A stretch of 64,000 nucleotides of DNA from contig JARWIR010000036.1 in the NCBI GenBank assembly GCA_029959085.1, positions 992,001-1,056,000 on the forward strand, written 5' to 3'. Under the pieces are notes generated by a model. The model was not told the DNA's origin. It ran no database searches and was given only the letters and a program-made list of their open reading frames with translations. Position numbers and translations under genes: made by a program. Source of the DNA: Nemophila menziesii (lineage: Eukaryota > Streptophyta > Magnoliopsida > Boraginales > Hydrophyllaceae). Of this stretch, positions 48,604 to 60,453 are shown in pieces. Position 1 is the stretch's first letter; every line of letters begins with the position of its first letter.

Positions 48604-50119
48604 TGGTGTCGACTAGGGTGTGATAAAAATAGAATATAAATAAGTGCAATTAATCACCCTAATCTAGCACGGTTCTGCAAGTATACAGATCGTATGCAAG
48701 TTTTAATAAAAAAGTAAGATTCGTTCCGCAGAGACTAAGAAAGTTAGGGGAATGTTATGCAATAATCAGGTGCAAATATTAAAAGCTAGTTAAACTAAAA
48801 CGCAGAAAAAGTAAAGACAAATAGATTTTTATTTGGTTTTTCAATTAACTAAATTAAACTAATAAAGTAAAGATAGAAATTTAAATGCAAGAGAAGAAGT
48901 TAGTATGAGAGTTTAGCTTGAGCAAATAACATGTAATCCCCACTAGTTTTGCTGTTCTAAACATGTAAGGGTGAATTATGTAGTATTTCAATAATCGGTT
49001 CCAATTGCGCTAGGTAGTTTTAAATAGGGTTTACCTGTGTCAATAAGGAGTACTAAGCAAACTGTTATTGCAATTGGTAAAATAGCAATACACTTAACCA
49101 TGGTGATTATCTAGTTAGGTTGATTTGTCAGATCTAAACCGTACACTAGACGTTATGTGCTAAACATGTAATTAAACACCGTTGTCAATGGTGACCTAAC
49201 TACTAGATGGTAATTCTATATGGTCGCGATCCACAAGAACACAGAATATAAATCCAAACACATAAACAGAGAATAAAAACATTAATTCAATTTAAAACAT
49301 AGAATTCCCAAATTAGATAGATGTCAACCAAAACTAGGGTTCATACATATATGCTAAAAACTCAAGCTAATAGAAATCTAGTTCATACTAATGTAAGAAA
49401 AGAAAAGAATTACAGATTCAAAGGTTGAAGATGACATTATTGATGAACAACTCCTTCCAGACTTCTATTCTTGTATTGTAAGCTTCCTCTTGGATTAAGG
49501 TTTAAACAAGGATTATTTTCTAATGTTAAGAGGCTGTATTTATATTTATAGTGTATAGGTTGACCTAATTTTTTTCTTGAAGGAAGAGGTAAATATTGGG
49601 CTCCTAGCCCAACTCAAATTCGTAGCCCAAAAACATGGAATCATCCCCGTTTTTGTTTTGGTCTTAGCAGCTCCATTACTCATCCATTTGACGCGTATAA
49701 GTAGTCAAAATTCATTGTCTCGGAAAGATTTTTAACCTTTCTCTTAACCGTTTCTCCAGATTCCTCACCGATTTTATAATATAAGCTGATTTGTGGTCGT
49801 AGGTGCAGAAATTCAGAATTAAGGCAGCTTTTCCTTTTCCATATTTTTAGCTTTTACTTCCTTATCTTCAATTCCCATGTTTATCTTCTTTCCTTTAGCT
49901 CTTTGAACCAACTCGGACTCTAATTAATTACCATATCTCTAAAGCTTCACACTAAATTAATAATTAAACCCAATATGCTCTAAAAATAATAAATAATCAA
50001 TTCAAGACCCAAAATAGGAAAGTGTACTAAATCATGAGAAAATCAACCTATAAACTAATAAATACGCCTAAAATGATGTCTCGGAAATATATTTTATTAT
50101 CACAAATGAGGAGACATCA
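48604..50119 (-). repeat. Athila-like LTR, complete (1,516 bp)
   Basis: Termini TGGTGTCGAC and GAGACATCA, near-perfect inverted ends. It is the same LTR family as the solo LTR at 16,245, sharing the TGTGATAAAAATA start region, the GCAAGT...CGTATGCAAGTTTTA stretch and the AATATGCTCTAAAAAT block. It is the 3' LTR in element orientation. Confidence 0.85.
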
Positions 50120-50136
50120 AGACCCCCAACTCAAAG
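50120..50136 (-). other. Polypurine-tract-like sequence
   Basis: On the minus strand GAGTTGGGGGTCT lies immediately before the LTR start TGATGTC. Its position fits the plus-strand primer site of a minus-oriented element, although a T breaks the purine run. Confidence 0.5.
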
Positions 50137-51663
50137 TTTTATCGTCCCGATACAATAAAAATAAAGAACTGTAGGGTAGTCATATAAACAAGAAGAAGAA
50201 GTCGGAGGAGAATAAGAACATAACATAATGAATGATCCTAGAGTATAGTATCTAAAAAGTCTCATGTAGTAATGCTCAAGAAATAATGCACACATATGTT
50301 TAATATACACATAATCAACAACCCATAAATTCAAGTCCAGATTAATTTCGCAACGCCAGAAGGAGAGGTTGATAACTTAGTTCATGCTAATGGCTATAGG
50401 TTGTTCATAGGTCCTAATATAGCATCCAATGGTCCACTTACCTACTACATAATAGCTCAATTGTTTCTCCACCAAGCAGTTAGAAATCCTAAGGTCTTTG
50501 GTTATAAATTGGCTTAGGGACGGTGTGGTATATTTGGATAATGAATATTGAGTTTTTGGCTCTCTCCTCACTAGCCATCAACGAATCGCCCTAGAGCTTG
50601 AGTTTTCACTCAAAGATGTTCTCACTCAACCCAATTTATTGATGCTTTTGATGTGCATCCCTAATCAATCCCAATTAAAACCTTTTGTGATGATATACAA
50701 TTTCCACTTTGCCGGTCCGAATATATATATTCTTTTCATATCAATTTTTTTCTCTTGTATAGTTATGATTCTCTTATTAATATTGAGATATCACGCTATA
50801 TTTCTTTTATATATATTTTTCTTTTTATGCCCTTGTTGGCAATTTTAGCTCGTAGCTTCTTTTTCATTCACTATTACCCCGGCAAAGGGTTACAATAATA
50901 ACTTTTTCATCATCAATAAAATCACAATTACAATTCACAAATCCCAATGTTCCCTAATGATGAAACCCACCACCCCAAACTTAAGCTCTAAAATGACTTG
51001 TTTCAGGTTTTGCGATTCGAGTGCGGGTCATATAGATAAGTTCTATAAACTAAGGGCATGGATTATAATGTGTTTAAATAAAAGGATTTAGAAAGGCTCA
51101 GATGGGCTAAGACTGATAAATAATAACAATAATCAAATAAAAAGGGTGAGAACGTGTAAAAGGCTTCAAGTGGCTTCAATATGAGAGAACTGCCTTATTC
51201 ATTTTTCTAACTACCGGATTTTGTTACCTTTTCATTATTAGTTCATAGACAAGTGGGTGTTCAACTAATTTCAAACCTCACGTTCTACACACCAAATAAC
51301 TCTCCCTAAGTTTCAACGTGAATTCTTAGCATTTCTCATTAACTTTTCTATCTTTTATTTCTTGTTTTCATACATGCATACTAAACAATTTTGTAACATC
51401 TTTCAAAAACATACTACTTACTATCATTGACCTAATTAAAATCATGCTCAAATTGGTACATTGAACATATTTTATGCCTTAATTCAACCTAAAATTTTTA
51501 AATTTTATGCAAAACGTAAAGAAGATGAGGAAAACGAATCCCCACCCCCAACTCATAAGTGAGCCGTGTCCCCACGACTCGAAAAAGACTCAAGAAATAA
51601 ATAAAATTTAAAATTAAAACTAAACTAAACTACCTAATGCATACAAGCTATTAAGAAAAAAAA

Positions 51664-52136
51664 TTAGAGTGGCGTACCCGACTGGCCATAGAGATCAATT
51701 ATGTCCTCCTCCGAAGAAGAAGATGGAGAAGAATAATTGTCAATATCTCTATACGTAGTTACGTCTTCCAACTTCAAATTAATCTGTGTAATTTCCACCC
51801 AAAGTTCTCTGTTTTCTTCTTGTAAACGTTCAACTTCATGTTTTAATTTAAGAGCCCACGGGGAATATCAGAATAATCCTTAGAGGAAGAAGTAGAAGAA
51901 CCTTGATCATGAATCTTCGTCTTTTTCATAGGCCTTGTTGGTACAGACATTCTAACAGTTAATTTCTTTAGTAGTGGTTGTGCTGGTGCCTTTTCTTTTG
52001 ATTCTTCAGTAACCTCATCAAGGTTGATAGGCTTTTCAATGGTGGCTCTAGGAAATTTCTTATTCTTCCCTAGGATGGTACACTTCCTCTTGTATTCTAT
52101 AGCATCAGATCTATTAGTCATGTTTGATTTACCCAC
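51664..52136 (-). pseudogene. Small retroelement ORF: basic head, coiled coil, acidic tail
   Basis: An open minus-strand frame from ATG at 52,136 gives 97 residues: a Lys-rich head (MGKSNMTNR...), a Pro/Lys middle and a Ser-rich SSTSSSKDY stretch. A one-base shift near 51,860 then leads to another open frame with a heptad-like HEVERLQEENRELWVEITQ and an acidic SSSSEEDIID end, closing at 51,664. The two halves probably formed one protein of about 155 residues. I cannot name it. Its place between pol and the 3' LTR is where Athila elements carry extra or env-like ORFs, but no signal or membrane segment is visible. Confidence 0.45.
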
Positions 52137-52520
52137 AACTCAAGTTATACCAAGGATGAATTAAAAGTTTAAGAGAAATTGGTGTAGCTTGAGGTTGTTG
52201 CTTGGAATTTAATAAAAAGAGAAAGGTTTCTTGATGAATCTTGGAAGAAATCTTGAAAGCTTGATGTTCTTGGTGGTGTTTAATGGTGTAATGTGATGAA
52301 TTTGATGAAAAAATTGTGTTTATGGAGGATGGAGGAGAGAATTATTGATATTGTTGTGTTAATTGTGGAGGTTTGTACAAGCTTCAAGGTGTATTTATAG
52401 TGTTTGGGTCTGAAAATTTCGTGTACGAGGGGCTAGGGTTAAGTTTGATAAGGTAAGAGTTGGAATAGGAATAAAATTCTTCAAAACCGACCTAGTCTGG
52501 TGTACCGGAACTATGGTGTG

Positions 52521-52739
52521 GTGTACCGGACTGGTTATGCTTCTATTTTTTCAACTCTCGTTAAAAACCCCGAGTCTCTTACCCGTGGTCACGGGTTTTT
52601 CCTCCTGCGGTACACCGGACGTGAGGCGCGGTGTACCGGAACTATGATCCATCGTTTTTCAAACTCTCGACTGAAAACCCGAGTCATTAACCCGTGGTCA
52701 CAGGTTTTCCTTCCTGCGGTACACCGGACGTAAGGCGCG
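52521..52739 (-). repeat. Two 110-bp GC-rich tandem repeats with hairpins
   Basis: Copies at 52,521-52,630 and 52,631-52,739 begin GTGTACCGGA and end in GGACGTGAGGCGCG-type sequence. At each copy boundary CGGTACACCG and CGGTGTACCG form a 10-bp stem with an 11-nt loop (52,608-52,638; second, with one changed base, 52,717-52,747). Inside copy 1, ACCCGTG-GT-CACGGGT is a second perfect stem. They lie in the element's 3' transcribed region. Confidence 0.8.
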
Positions 52740-52966
52740 GTATACCGGAGATAACCTCGAATTTTTCCAAGTGTTTCTTTTTTACCTCACACTCATTTCC
52801 TGCACAACAACGCACTACCTTTCTCTCCTATTATCTTGTAAACACAATTAAAAACTATACTTATACACTACAAAGCAATAAACTGATCTAAAAATCCATT
52901 AAAAACAAGGGGTGTCTCCCAAGAGCACTTTTGTTTAACGTCTTTGAGTTAGACGAGTACCTCAGG

Positions 52967-53702
52967 CTAAGCGTTTTCTACGAGATGGATTGTCTCCTCT
53001 CGCCCAAAGTCTTCACTGTCATGGTATCTTTTCAAACGCTGGCCATTCACCATAAATGTCCTTTGCTCGGTTGGATGTTCAATTTAAATCGCTCCATGAG
53101 GTGTGACTTTCGTAACAATGTAAGGTCCTCCCAAACGGGATTTAAGCTTTCCTGGGTAGTTCGAGAATCGAGAGTTGTATAATAGTACCTTTTGTCCTCC
53201 CTCGAAGTGCTTTGGACGGAGTCGTCTATCATACCATCTCTTTGTTTTCTCCTTGTAGAGACGTGAATTTTTATAGGAAAGATAGCAAAACTCCTCCAAC
53301 TCGTTCAACTGCATCAACCTTTGTTTCCCGGCCAGTTCTGGATCTAGATTCAAAGTTTTAACAGCCCAGAAAGCTCGAGCTTCAAGTTCAATAGGTAGAT
53401 GACACACTTTGCCGTAGACCATGGGATATGGAGATGCCCCAACTGGTGTTTTAAATGCTGTTCTGTAAGCCCAGAGAGCATCATATTGCTTTAAAGACCA
53501 ATCCTTCCTCGTTTTGTTTACAGTCTTCTCAAGAATAGATTTGATTTCCCGGTTGGAAACTTCAGCTTAACCGTTAGTTTGTGGGTGATAACCGGTTGAA
53601 ATGCGGTGTCTCACTCCAAACTTACGAAGGAGGTTTCTCAGTTGAGCATTGATGAAATGGGTACCTTTATCACTGATGAGAACACGAGGCGTACCATGTT
53701 CG
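52967..53702 (-). pseudogene. Gypsy (Athila-type) integrase end of pol
   Basis: The frame read from the LTR junction begins inside the integrase core and shows the second catalytic Asp (VLISDKG) and the catalytic Glu (AEVSNRE) 35 residues apart, the DD35E spacing. HPQTNG before the Glu is followed by a TAA where Gln is usual. The plant gypsy post-core region follows ([41 protein letters not shown]), then a chromatin-facing C-terminal part with a second stop after HGAI. Pol closes at 52,967-52,969 after HLVENA. Both internal stops could arise by single changes. RT and RNase H are absent. Confidence 0.85.
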
Positions 53703-54859
53703 AAACATGTAAGGGTGAATTATGTAGTATTTCAATAATCGGTTCCAATTGCGCTAGATAGTTTTAAATAGGGTTTACCTGGGTCAATAATAAATCCTAA
53801 ACAAACTGTTCCTGCAATTGGTAAAATAGCAATACACTAAACCATGGTGATTATCTAGTTAGGTTGATTTGTCAGATCTAAACAATACACTAGACGTTAT
53901 GTGCTAAACATGTAATTAGACACCGTTGTCAATGGTGACCTAACTACTAGATGGTAATTCTATATGGTCGCGATCCACAAGAACACAAAATATAAATCCA
54001 AACATATAAACAAAGAATAAAAACAATAATTCATTTTAAAACATATAATTCCCAAATTAGATAGATGTCAACCAAAACTAGGGTTCATACATATATGCTA
54101 AAAACTCAAGCTAATAGAAATTTAGTTCATACTAATGGAAGAAAAGAAAAGAATTACAGATTCAAAGGTTAAAGATGACATTATTGATGAACAGCTCCTT
54201 CTAGACTACTTTTCTTGCGTTGTAAGGTTCCTCTAGGCTTAAGATTTAACCAAGGATGATTTTATAATGTTAAGAGGCTGTATTTATAGTGTATAGGTTG
54301 ACCTAATCGTTTTCTTGAAGGAAGAGATAAATATTGAGCTCCTAGCCCAACTCGAATTCGTAGCCCACAAACATGGAATCAGCCCCGTTTTTGTTTTGGT
54401 CTTGGCAGCTTCAATACTCATCCGTTTGACGCGTATGAGTAGTTGAAATTCATCGTCTCGGAAAGATCTTTAACTTTTCTTTTGACCGTTTCTCTAGATT
54501 CCTCACCAATTTTCAGATATAAGCCGATTTGTGGTCGTAGGTGCGGAAATTCAGAATTAAGGCAGCTTTTCCTTTTCCATATTTTTAGCTTTTACTTCTT
54601 TATCATCAATTCTCATGTTTATCTTCTTTCCTTTAGCTCTTTGAACCAACCTGGACTCTAATTAATTACCATATATCTCTAAAGCTTCGCACTAAATAAA
54701 TAATTAATCCCAATATGCTCTAAAAATTATAAATAATCAATTCAAGACCCAAAATAGGAAAGTGTACTAAATCATGAGAAAATCAACCTATAAACTAATA
54801 ACTACGCCTAAAATGATGTCTCGGAAATAGATGTTATTATCATAAATGAGGAGAAATCA
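53703..54859 (-). repeat. Athila-like LTR, truncated (1,157 bp)
   Basis: Matches 48,959-50,119 of the full LTR from AAACATGTAAGGG to the end GAGAAATCA, lacking the other ~355 bp. The break lies exactly where pol sequence begins. Its end reads AAATCA instead of ACATCA. Pairwise differences from the full LTR are modest. Confidence 0.85.
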
Positions 54860-55968
54860 AATGATAAGGAAGTGCTTTGTAATGGTGATCTATAACCAGG
54901 ACTAGATCTGAACTTTGTGATATATGAGCCCAAAACATGAGAAAGAGTGTTGTGATAAATGTGAAAAAGAGAGAGAGAATAAAGCAAATAATGCCCAAAA
55001 TTGGTTAAATATCAACAATGGTAACCTAGTGAAAGAGTTGGGTATAAAGGAAATTATATAGAGTATGTGACAATGATACCAAGACATGAGATTAGACCCG
55101 TTATGAACTCCTAATGACAAAATAAAAGAAAATCGAAATTAAGGAAGTGCGCTGCCGCCGAGATACAACCACTGTCATTACCTATATTTTAGAAATGTTT
55201 TATCAATAATAATTTTTTGCAAATAATCATTTAATGAATAAGGATAGGTTACAATTAATTTAATATTTAGACAAGATGTTATAAAATTTTGGTTGGACCA
55301 GAAAAATGTTTAGCTAGTATGGTTCTTTTATTTACTTATGTATGGGCTAATCTTAACTGCTTGGGCTAATATTTTACTTATAAATTACTTAGTTTATTTG
55401 AATCAAACCCTAACCCAATTTCATTTAGATATATAATCACACACTAATATCTCTTCCACCATCAAATGACTATTCACAGGCGGCAACCACAAGCAATCAT
55501 TATCTCAGTTTCACTCTCTTAACCCATTTTTTTTATTATGTTTATTTAGCAGAAAACGTGGCCGTCTAGATCTCAGATCTCCGTGAAAAGTGCCTTTTTT
55601 AATTTCTTACCTCAGATCTCCTTGAAAAAAACATTATTTTATTTAGTATCTCAGATCGTTTGCATGATATTTCAATTAAACTTTCAACAACAAAGGTATT
55701 TTTTTCAATTCTTAATTTTTTGTTAATAACACATGATTTTTTAGCAAAAGCTCAATTTTAATAAATATTACATATTTTTTTCATTTCATGTTTATTTTTG
55801 CAATTTGAAAATTATTTATAGTTAGAAATAAGATTAAAATAGGAAATTAATTATTTTTATCAAGAAAAAATAGTGTCAAATAAGCTTTAATAGAGCTTAT
55901 GATTTTAATTTTGATGTTTGTGATTCCTTTTGTTTCCAGTTAGGAGCTGGAGAGATCATCTTGAAGAG
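54860..55968 (+). repeat. Macrosatellite unit 9, right part; end of array
   Basis: Resumes after the AATGA duplication with TAAGGAAGTGCTTTG and follows the unit to the first ~25 bp of DUF724 exon A (55,944-55,968, AGCTGGAGAGATCATC). There it changes abruptly to unrelated AT-rich DNA. This is the right edge of the array. Confidence 0.85.
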
Positions 55969-56658
55969 AAATTATGTTTTTTATGAAAATTAAGAAATTA
56001 TGTTTTTTAAAAGTTTTTCTATATAAAAATAGAACACGCTCCTTAAAATTTGACATAATTATTATTTTTAAGTGTCAGCAAATAATTTTTATATAAAATA
56101 GATCTCAAAGTAAACGTCTCGCCATTGTATAAACAAATTCTTGATAAAACAAATCTCGAATTATATTATTTAGCCACGAATATTGGACACCAACCCCTAC
56201 TTAATAATTGGACCAATATTTAAAAAATAGGTATTTTAAACAATATTTAATAGTTTAATTTTGCGGTATCTAATATTAAAAAAACCTTTGTGAATTACTG
56301 ACAAACTTTGCAAATTAAATAAGAAAATAAAGTTAGAAGTTCACAATTAAAAGCAAAAGAAAAAAGAGTAATAAAAAGTAAAAGATCAGTGGCGCAAGAA
56401 GCGGGGTACAAAATCGATGGACATCAAGGAATAGAAGATCCGACGGCTATTCAAGAAAAGAAAATAATTCTTAGTTTTTACTTCTTTTAAATGAGTTCGG
56501 TTTCAAAAAAAATAAAAAATGATTATTTAAGATGGACGGTAATAGAGATTAAAAAATGATGCAAGTTAGCTTAAAACTCTACTCATCAACTTCATATGAA
56601 TTTAACTAAAATAGTCTCGAACAGTTGACATTTTTCTAATTATTAAAGAAAAATTATT

Positions 56659-56781
56659 CCCTGAACTATCTCCTTTGTAACAGTAAAATCTTATGTGGAG
56701 ACAAAAATGAAGTTTGAGAACTATTTGGGTAAATTTCAAATTTCAGGTCCTAAAGCAATAACAAACCTATATAGTTCAGGG
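56659..56781. mobile_element. Possible MITE remnant with 11-bp inverted ends
   Basis: CCCTGAACTAT (56,659-56,669) and ATAGTTCAGGG (56,771-56,781) are perfect inverted repeats 123 bp apart end to end. Such CCCTGAACTAT-type ends are common in plant MITEs. No target duplication is recognised. Confidence 0.35.
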
Positions 56782-57759
56782 ACCATGTAGGGAATTTTGT
56801 CATATTTCATAAGGAAGAATATCAGATGGTTTAAATGTGTCCATGAGTTAAGATACATATAACTATTGTAGAAAAAATGAATTTAGAAAAGATAGCTTAA
56901 TATACAACTAATGATTAGGTCAATTACACAATTCAGCTTGGTAATTTTGTGAAATCACTGAGGTAAAAACAAATTTATCTCTGAGCAAAATTTGGATATA
57001 TTATATCTTCTAGACAGTAAAGGTAAATTGGATATCTTCTAAAGCATATAACTGTAAAGATAGTAACGGTCTTTGATATTCTACTGCGATGATTTGCCTG
57101 TATGGGCATTCAAGACCTCTAGTACATTGAGCACGAACAAAAGAAACGGTGTTGTTCTCTACAACTTTAAAATCGTATATTTTTGACATTTATAGTCTAT
57201 ACCTGCTCTTGTATGTATATATCAACATTAAAGAAAATAGCAACCAAAAAACAAAGATTAAACAAACCCTCACCAAAATCAATACCTTGCGATCATACTC
57301 CTCCGTAAAATATCCACGATTGGCTTTGCTAAGATTGGCTTTGGGACTGAATCATGGGAATGATACTATAGGGAGTAATATTTGCTTTGCTAAGATTGGC
57401 TCATATGCTAAAACCAGTTTTGAATTACATTAAACTACTTTCAGATTTTAGTTATCAGATGTTGAATGCACTAAAGGGATTTGCTGAATTCACATATTTA
57501 TGCCACTTGTTCATAAGTTTTTGATGTTGAACTCCCATGCGTGTTTAACATTTATAACCCCATAATAGTGCAGCGACCATGGTATATAAACCTCTAAACT
57601 ACACGGATTCCACCAGCTAAACCTGAGTATAAAAAATTAATACACACAAATGCAATTAAACCATAAGCTTAAATCTGAAAATTCTGTAAAAATGGTGAGA
57701 TTAGGTTGAGATTAGGTTGAAATTAAATTAAGTTTCATTTACATAAGCACTATAAGTTC

Positions 57760-57832
57760 CTATATTATGCAAAAATTACACTCTATTTTTCTATACTATG
57801 CAGAAATTGGACTCTACTTCCCTATATTATGC
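57760..57832 (+). repeat. 31-bp minisatellite, ~2.4 copies
   Basis: CTATATTATGC-type starts at 57,760, 57,791 and 57,822 at exact 31-bp spacing, with an AAATT(A/G)(C/G)ACTCTA body. Confidence 0.75.
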
Positions 57833-58625
57833 AACCCCTTCAATATGCAACATATTACACCTATATAGATGGACCTACACTTAATATTAGGGACCTGTAG
57901 TGCAATTAACTCAAAAAATTAAGTTGTTGCCCGAACCCTTTTAGCCGCCCTTGATATTACCATTATGTATTCATAAGACACTGACTTAAAAAGAATTTTT
58001 GAAGAGGAAACCATACCTCTGGGTTTGGTATATCTCAAACGAACCCAGCGAATCACAAAATATTTTGTTAATTCTAAAAGTTACAGATATACGTAGGACC
58101 TATGATATTATGGTCAAGGAGATTCAAAGCCTTTTAGATATAAATGTAATAGACACATCATTGTGATCTGGATGAAGTCAAAATTTGATCGGTTAATGAA
58201 GTTATTTAAAGAAAATATGGGAAAAATGCTTTAACTGCAACATTTGAAGTTGGCAATATTGTCCTGTTTTCAAGAAACCAATTAATTTATTATTGTTGAA
58301 TATGACCTGTTTTACTTGCATAAAACAATATATGACTGTTTCAATATATCTTATTCAGACTTAAACGTTATCATAGTCAGAATCATACGGACTTAATAGT
58401 TTTGGAAACAATTAGAATGAATGTTTTGTGATTAAAACAATTGATTTCATAAAGCTAGCATTTACTTACACAGATATATGATAACACAAATGTAATTACA
58501 TTTCAAATAGATCATAATACATAATAGATTAACACAAATTAAAGACCAATAATATATAGTGCCCAATTTAATACATAAAATTTTAATAGATCTAATTTTA
58601 TAATAAATTTAAAGACATGTATCAC

Positions 58626-58794
58626 CTCGGTTTGCAAGTTTTCCCTTCTGGTTATAAATCCAGTTTTGTACAAACCTTTGGGTGAGTCCAGTCTCATCGC
58701 AGAGCCGGCAAATATCTGCATCCTTCAGTTGCTTTTTCCATAGCTTCCAACCCTTTGTTTCGGCAAAATCTTTGAGTTTTTCAAAAATTGTCAT
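58626..58794 (-). pseudogene. ZF-HD-like homeodomain exon
   Basis: The minus-strand frame from ATG (58,792-58,794) reads MTIFEKLKDFAETKGWKLWK, then CRLCDETGL and VQNWIYNQKGKL. This matches the plant zinc-finger homeodomain class: helix 1 FAExxGW, the C-x-ETG turn, and helix 3 W-x-x-N-x-K (usually VWMHNNKH). A good donor (AACCGAG|GTGATAC) ends the exon at 58,626. ZF-HD proteins are DNA-binding transcription factors with an N-terminal ZF dimerisation domain. No such zinc finger is visible upstream, and the sequence just before the ATG has stops, so this is a fragment or an atypical short gene. The loop is longer than the canonical 60-residue homeodomain, as is usual for the class. Confidence 0.5.
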
Positions 58795-60294
58795 TCCACA
58801 GTCTTAAGAGTTCTAATAGTGATCATTGTGCTGCAGCTAATTGAATTTCACCTAAAATAACAAATAAAAATAAATGAAATTTTAGTCAAATATAAATAAA
58901 TAAACTATATATAGTCTTTGTTAAAACTTACTTGAGGCTTTGGAAAAAGGGAAAGAAGAAGGTTTAATAATGTATCTGGAAATACATTACATAATACTAC
59001 AATACCACGGTCACTAATGCTAGACCTGCTGGACCTGGAGGATAATAAAGGAAGTTCATTTCTCAGATTCAAAGAAGAAAAATAATTACAGTAAAGTTTC
59101 GCCTCCAAGAACTTGAGTAGTAATGATTTGAACCATTCATTGGCCCTTCAGTAATAACGACACTCATGATAGCTCCAATTTCTACCCTTAATTTCTTACC
59201 CTGCATAATCAAGAAATAATATCATTAAGCAGGCACACTATTTTTTTTCTTTTTCACCACGATATGTGGCTTGGGACTGTTGCACCAGGTAAAGAACCTG
59301 GTAAAGCGATCCATGCTCAAGTAACCGTCTCTCCATATTCACAATACGAAGCCCCATTGAAACGTTTGATAAAATTAAAATAAATTTTTTATATATACAA
59401 CAAACAGATAATGTTAAGAAGAGAATTCATTCAATTACCAGAATCGATCTAGAACTCTTTTTTCTATTACAAAACTCAAATCTTCTGAAACCAGAATTGA
59501 AGCTAACCTAAGTGGGACGTTCTTTATGTGCTAACCAAAGAGGATGTAATTGATTACTAGAATCGATAATTCTTTTACCTTAATTAGAGTTCTTCGACTG
59601 TTGGTTCTTCGATAATTCCAGTTCTAAATAATAACGAAAAAGCATTAATAACATTTAGAAAAGCACGTATGCATATGTAAAATCAAATTTGTTTACCTTT
59701 TCAGTTTCAATTGAGTCATCAAGGTTGTTTTTTCTAATTGAAGAGCGTAGGCGTTTGGTGTTCGAAAGCGAAGCGAGTCTTCTTCTTCAGATGTACGTAC
59801 GTGAGATTAGCAAAGCGGTGGTGTCTTGAAGCTCCTTGGCTTCCTCTACCAGTCTAGAAACTTCTTCCTCTATCGATGTCGTCGTCACCGCCTCCGCTGT
59901 CGTGTCATCCATCTGTGGTGGTCGAACGGACTGATCCACCGCGGAAGCTGGATGGTCCTCCATTCTTTTGCTGGAGAGCGGATTGGTGTAGAATGGTGGA
60001 GAACGATCCTCAATCGGGCCTCAAGCGAAACGGTCGTTGAGGAGAAATTAAACCTAATTCATTAAACCAAGTTCTTTGAATCCTAATTTATTCAATCCCA
60101 AAATCATCAATTGAAAAGAATGGTTCCCAAGTTTCAATGATTCCCAAGTTTCTCAAGTTTCGATTGTGAGAACAGAATGGTGTAGAATGAGTGGTGTATA
60201 ATGGTGTAGAATGGTGGAGAAGGTGAGTGAGAGATGAGTTTAGAGTTTTACCTTAAGTTGGGTTATTTGATTTATGATGGCATAGCCAAGCCGG

Positions 60295-60382
60295 GTTGAT
60301 GGATAATGGTCCTCATGCAGCGGTAATGATGGAGAATGGTCCTCATGCGCCGAGTTGATGGAGAATGGTCCTTGAGCAGCTA
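60295..60382. repeat. ~30-bp tandem repeat, 3 copies
   Basis: Three copies of GATGGAGAATGGTCCTCATG-like sequence start near 60,295, 60,323 and 60,354. Confidence 0.8.
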
Positions 60383-60453
60383 GGATTTTATTGCGAAGAA
60401 ATGAAGGTGGCGATGATCATCGAGCAGTGGCCGTTTTCTTTTGCAAGAGAGCG

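Larger units (their letters stand above)
48604..54859 (-). mobile_element. Athila-like Ty3/gypsy element, internally deleted
   Basis: Flanked by AATGA at 48,599-48,603 and 54,860-54,864. It has one complete LTR (48,604-50,119) and one truncated LTR (53,703-54,859). The minus orientation follows from pol reading on that strand and from a G-rich PPT-like sequence next to the full LTR. The truncated 5' LTR is joined straight to the integrase core, so its own distal part, PBS, gag, protease, RT and RNase H are gone. What remains is the end of pol, a long 3' region with a small ORF and structured repeats, and the 3' LTR. The 50,121-51,650 stretch holds no recognisable gene. Confidence 0.85.
55969..58530. 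other. Unique AT-rich flank without recognisable gene
   Basis: No array sequence and no convincing gene. A 94-codon open frame near 57,149 has no recognisable motif. Small repeats include TTTGCTAAGATTGGCT copies near 57,320-57,400. Two structured items are listed separately. Confidence 0.5.

Noticed and set aside
57149..57433. 94-codon plus-strand frame as a possible small gene
   Set aside because: Low-complexity Tyr/Leu start, short internal repeats and no recognisable motif.
59826..60065. 79-codon plus-strand frame, Arg/Trp-rich
   Set aside because: Composition follows the GC-richer patch. No family is recognised, and possible exon borders in the area read on the minus strand.
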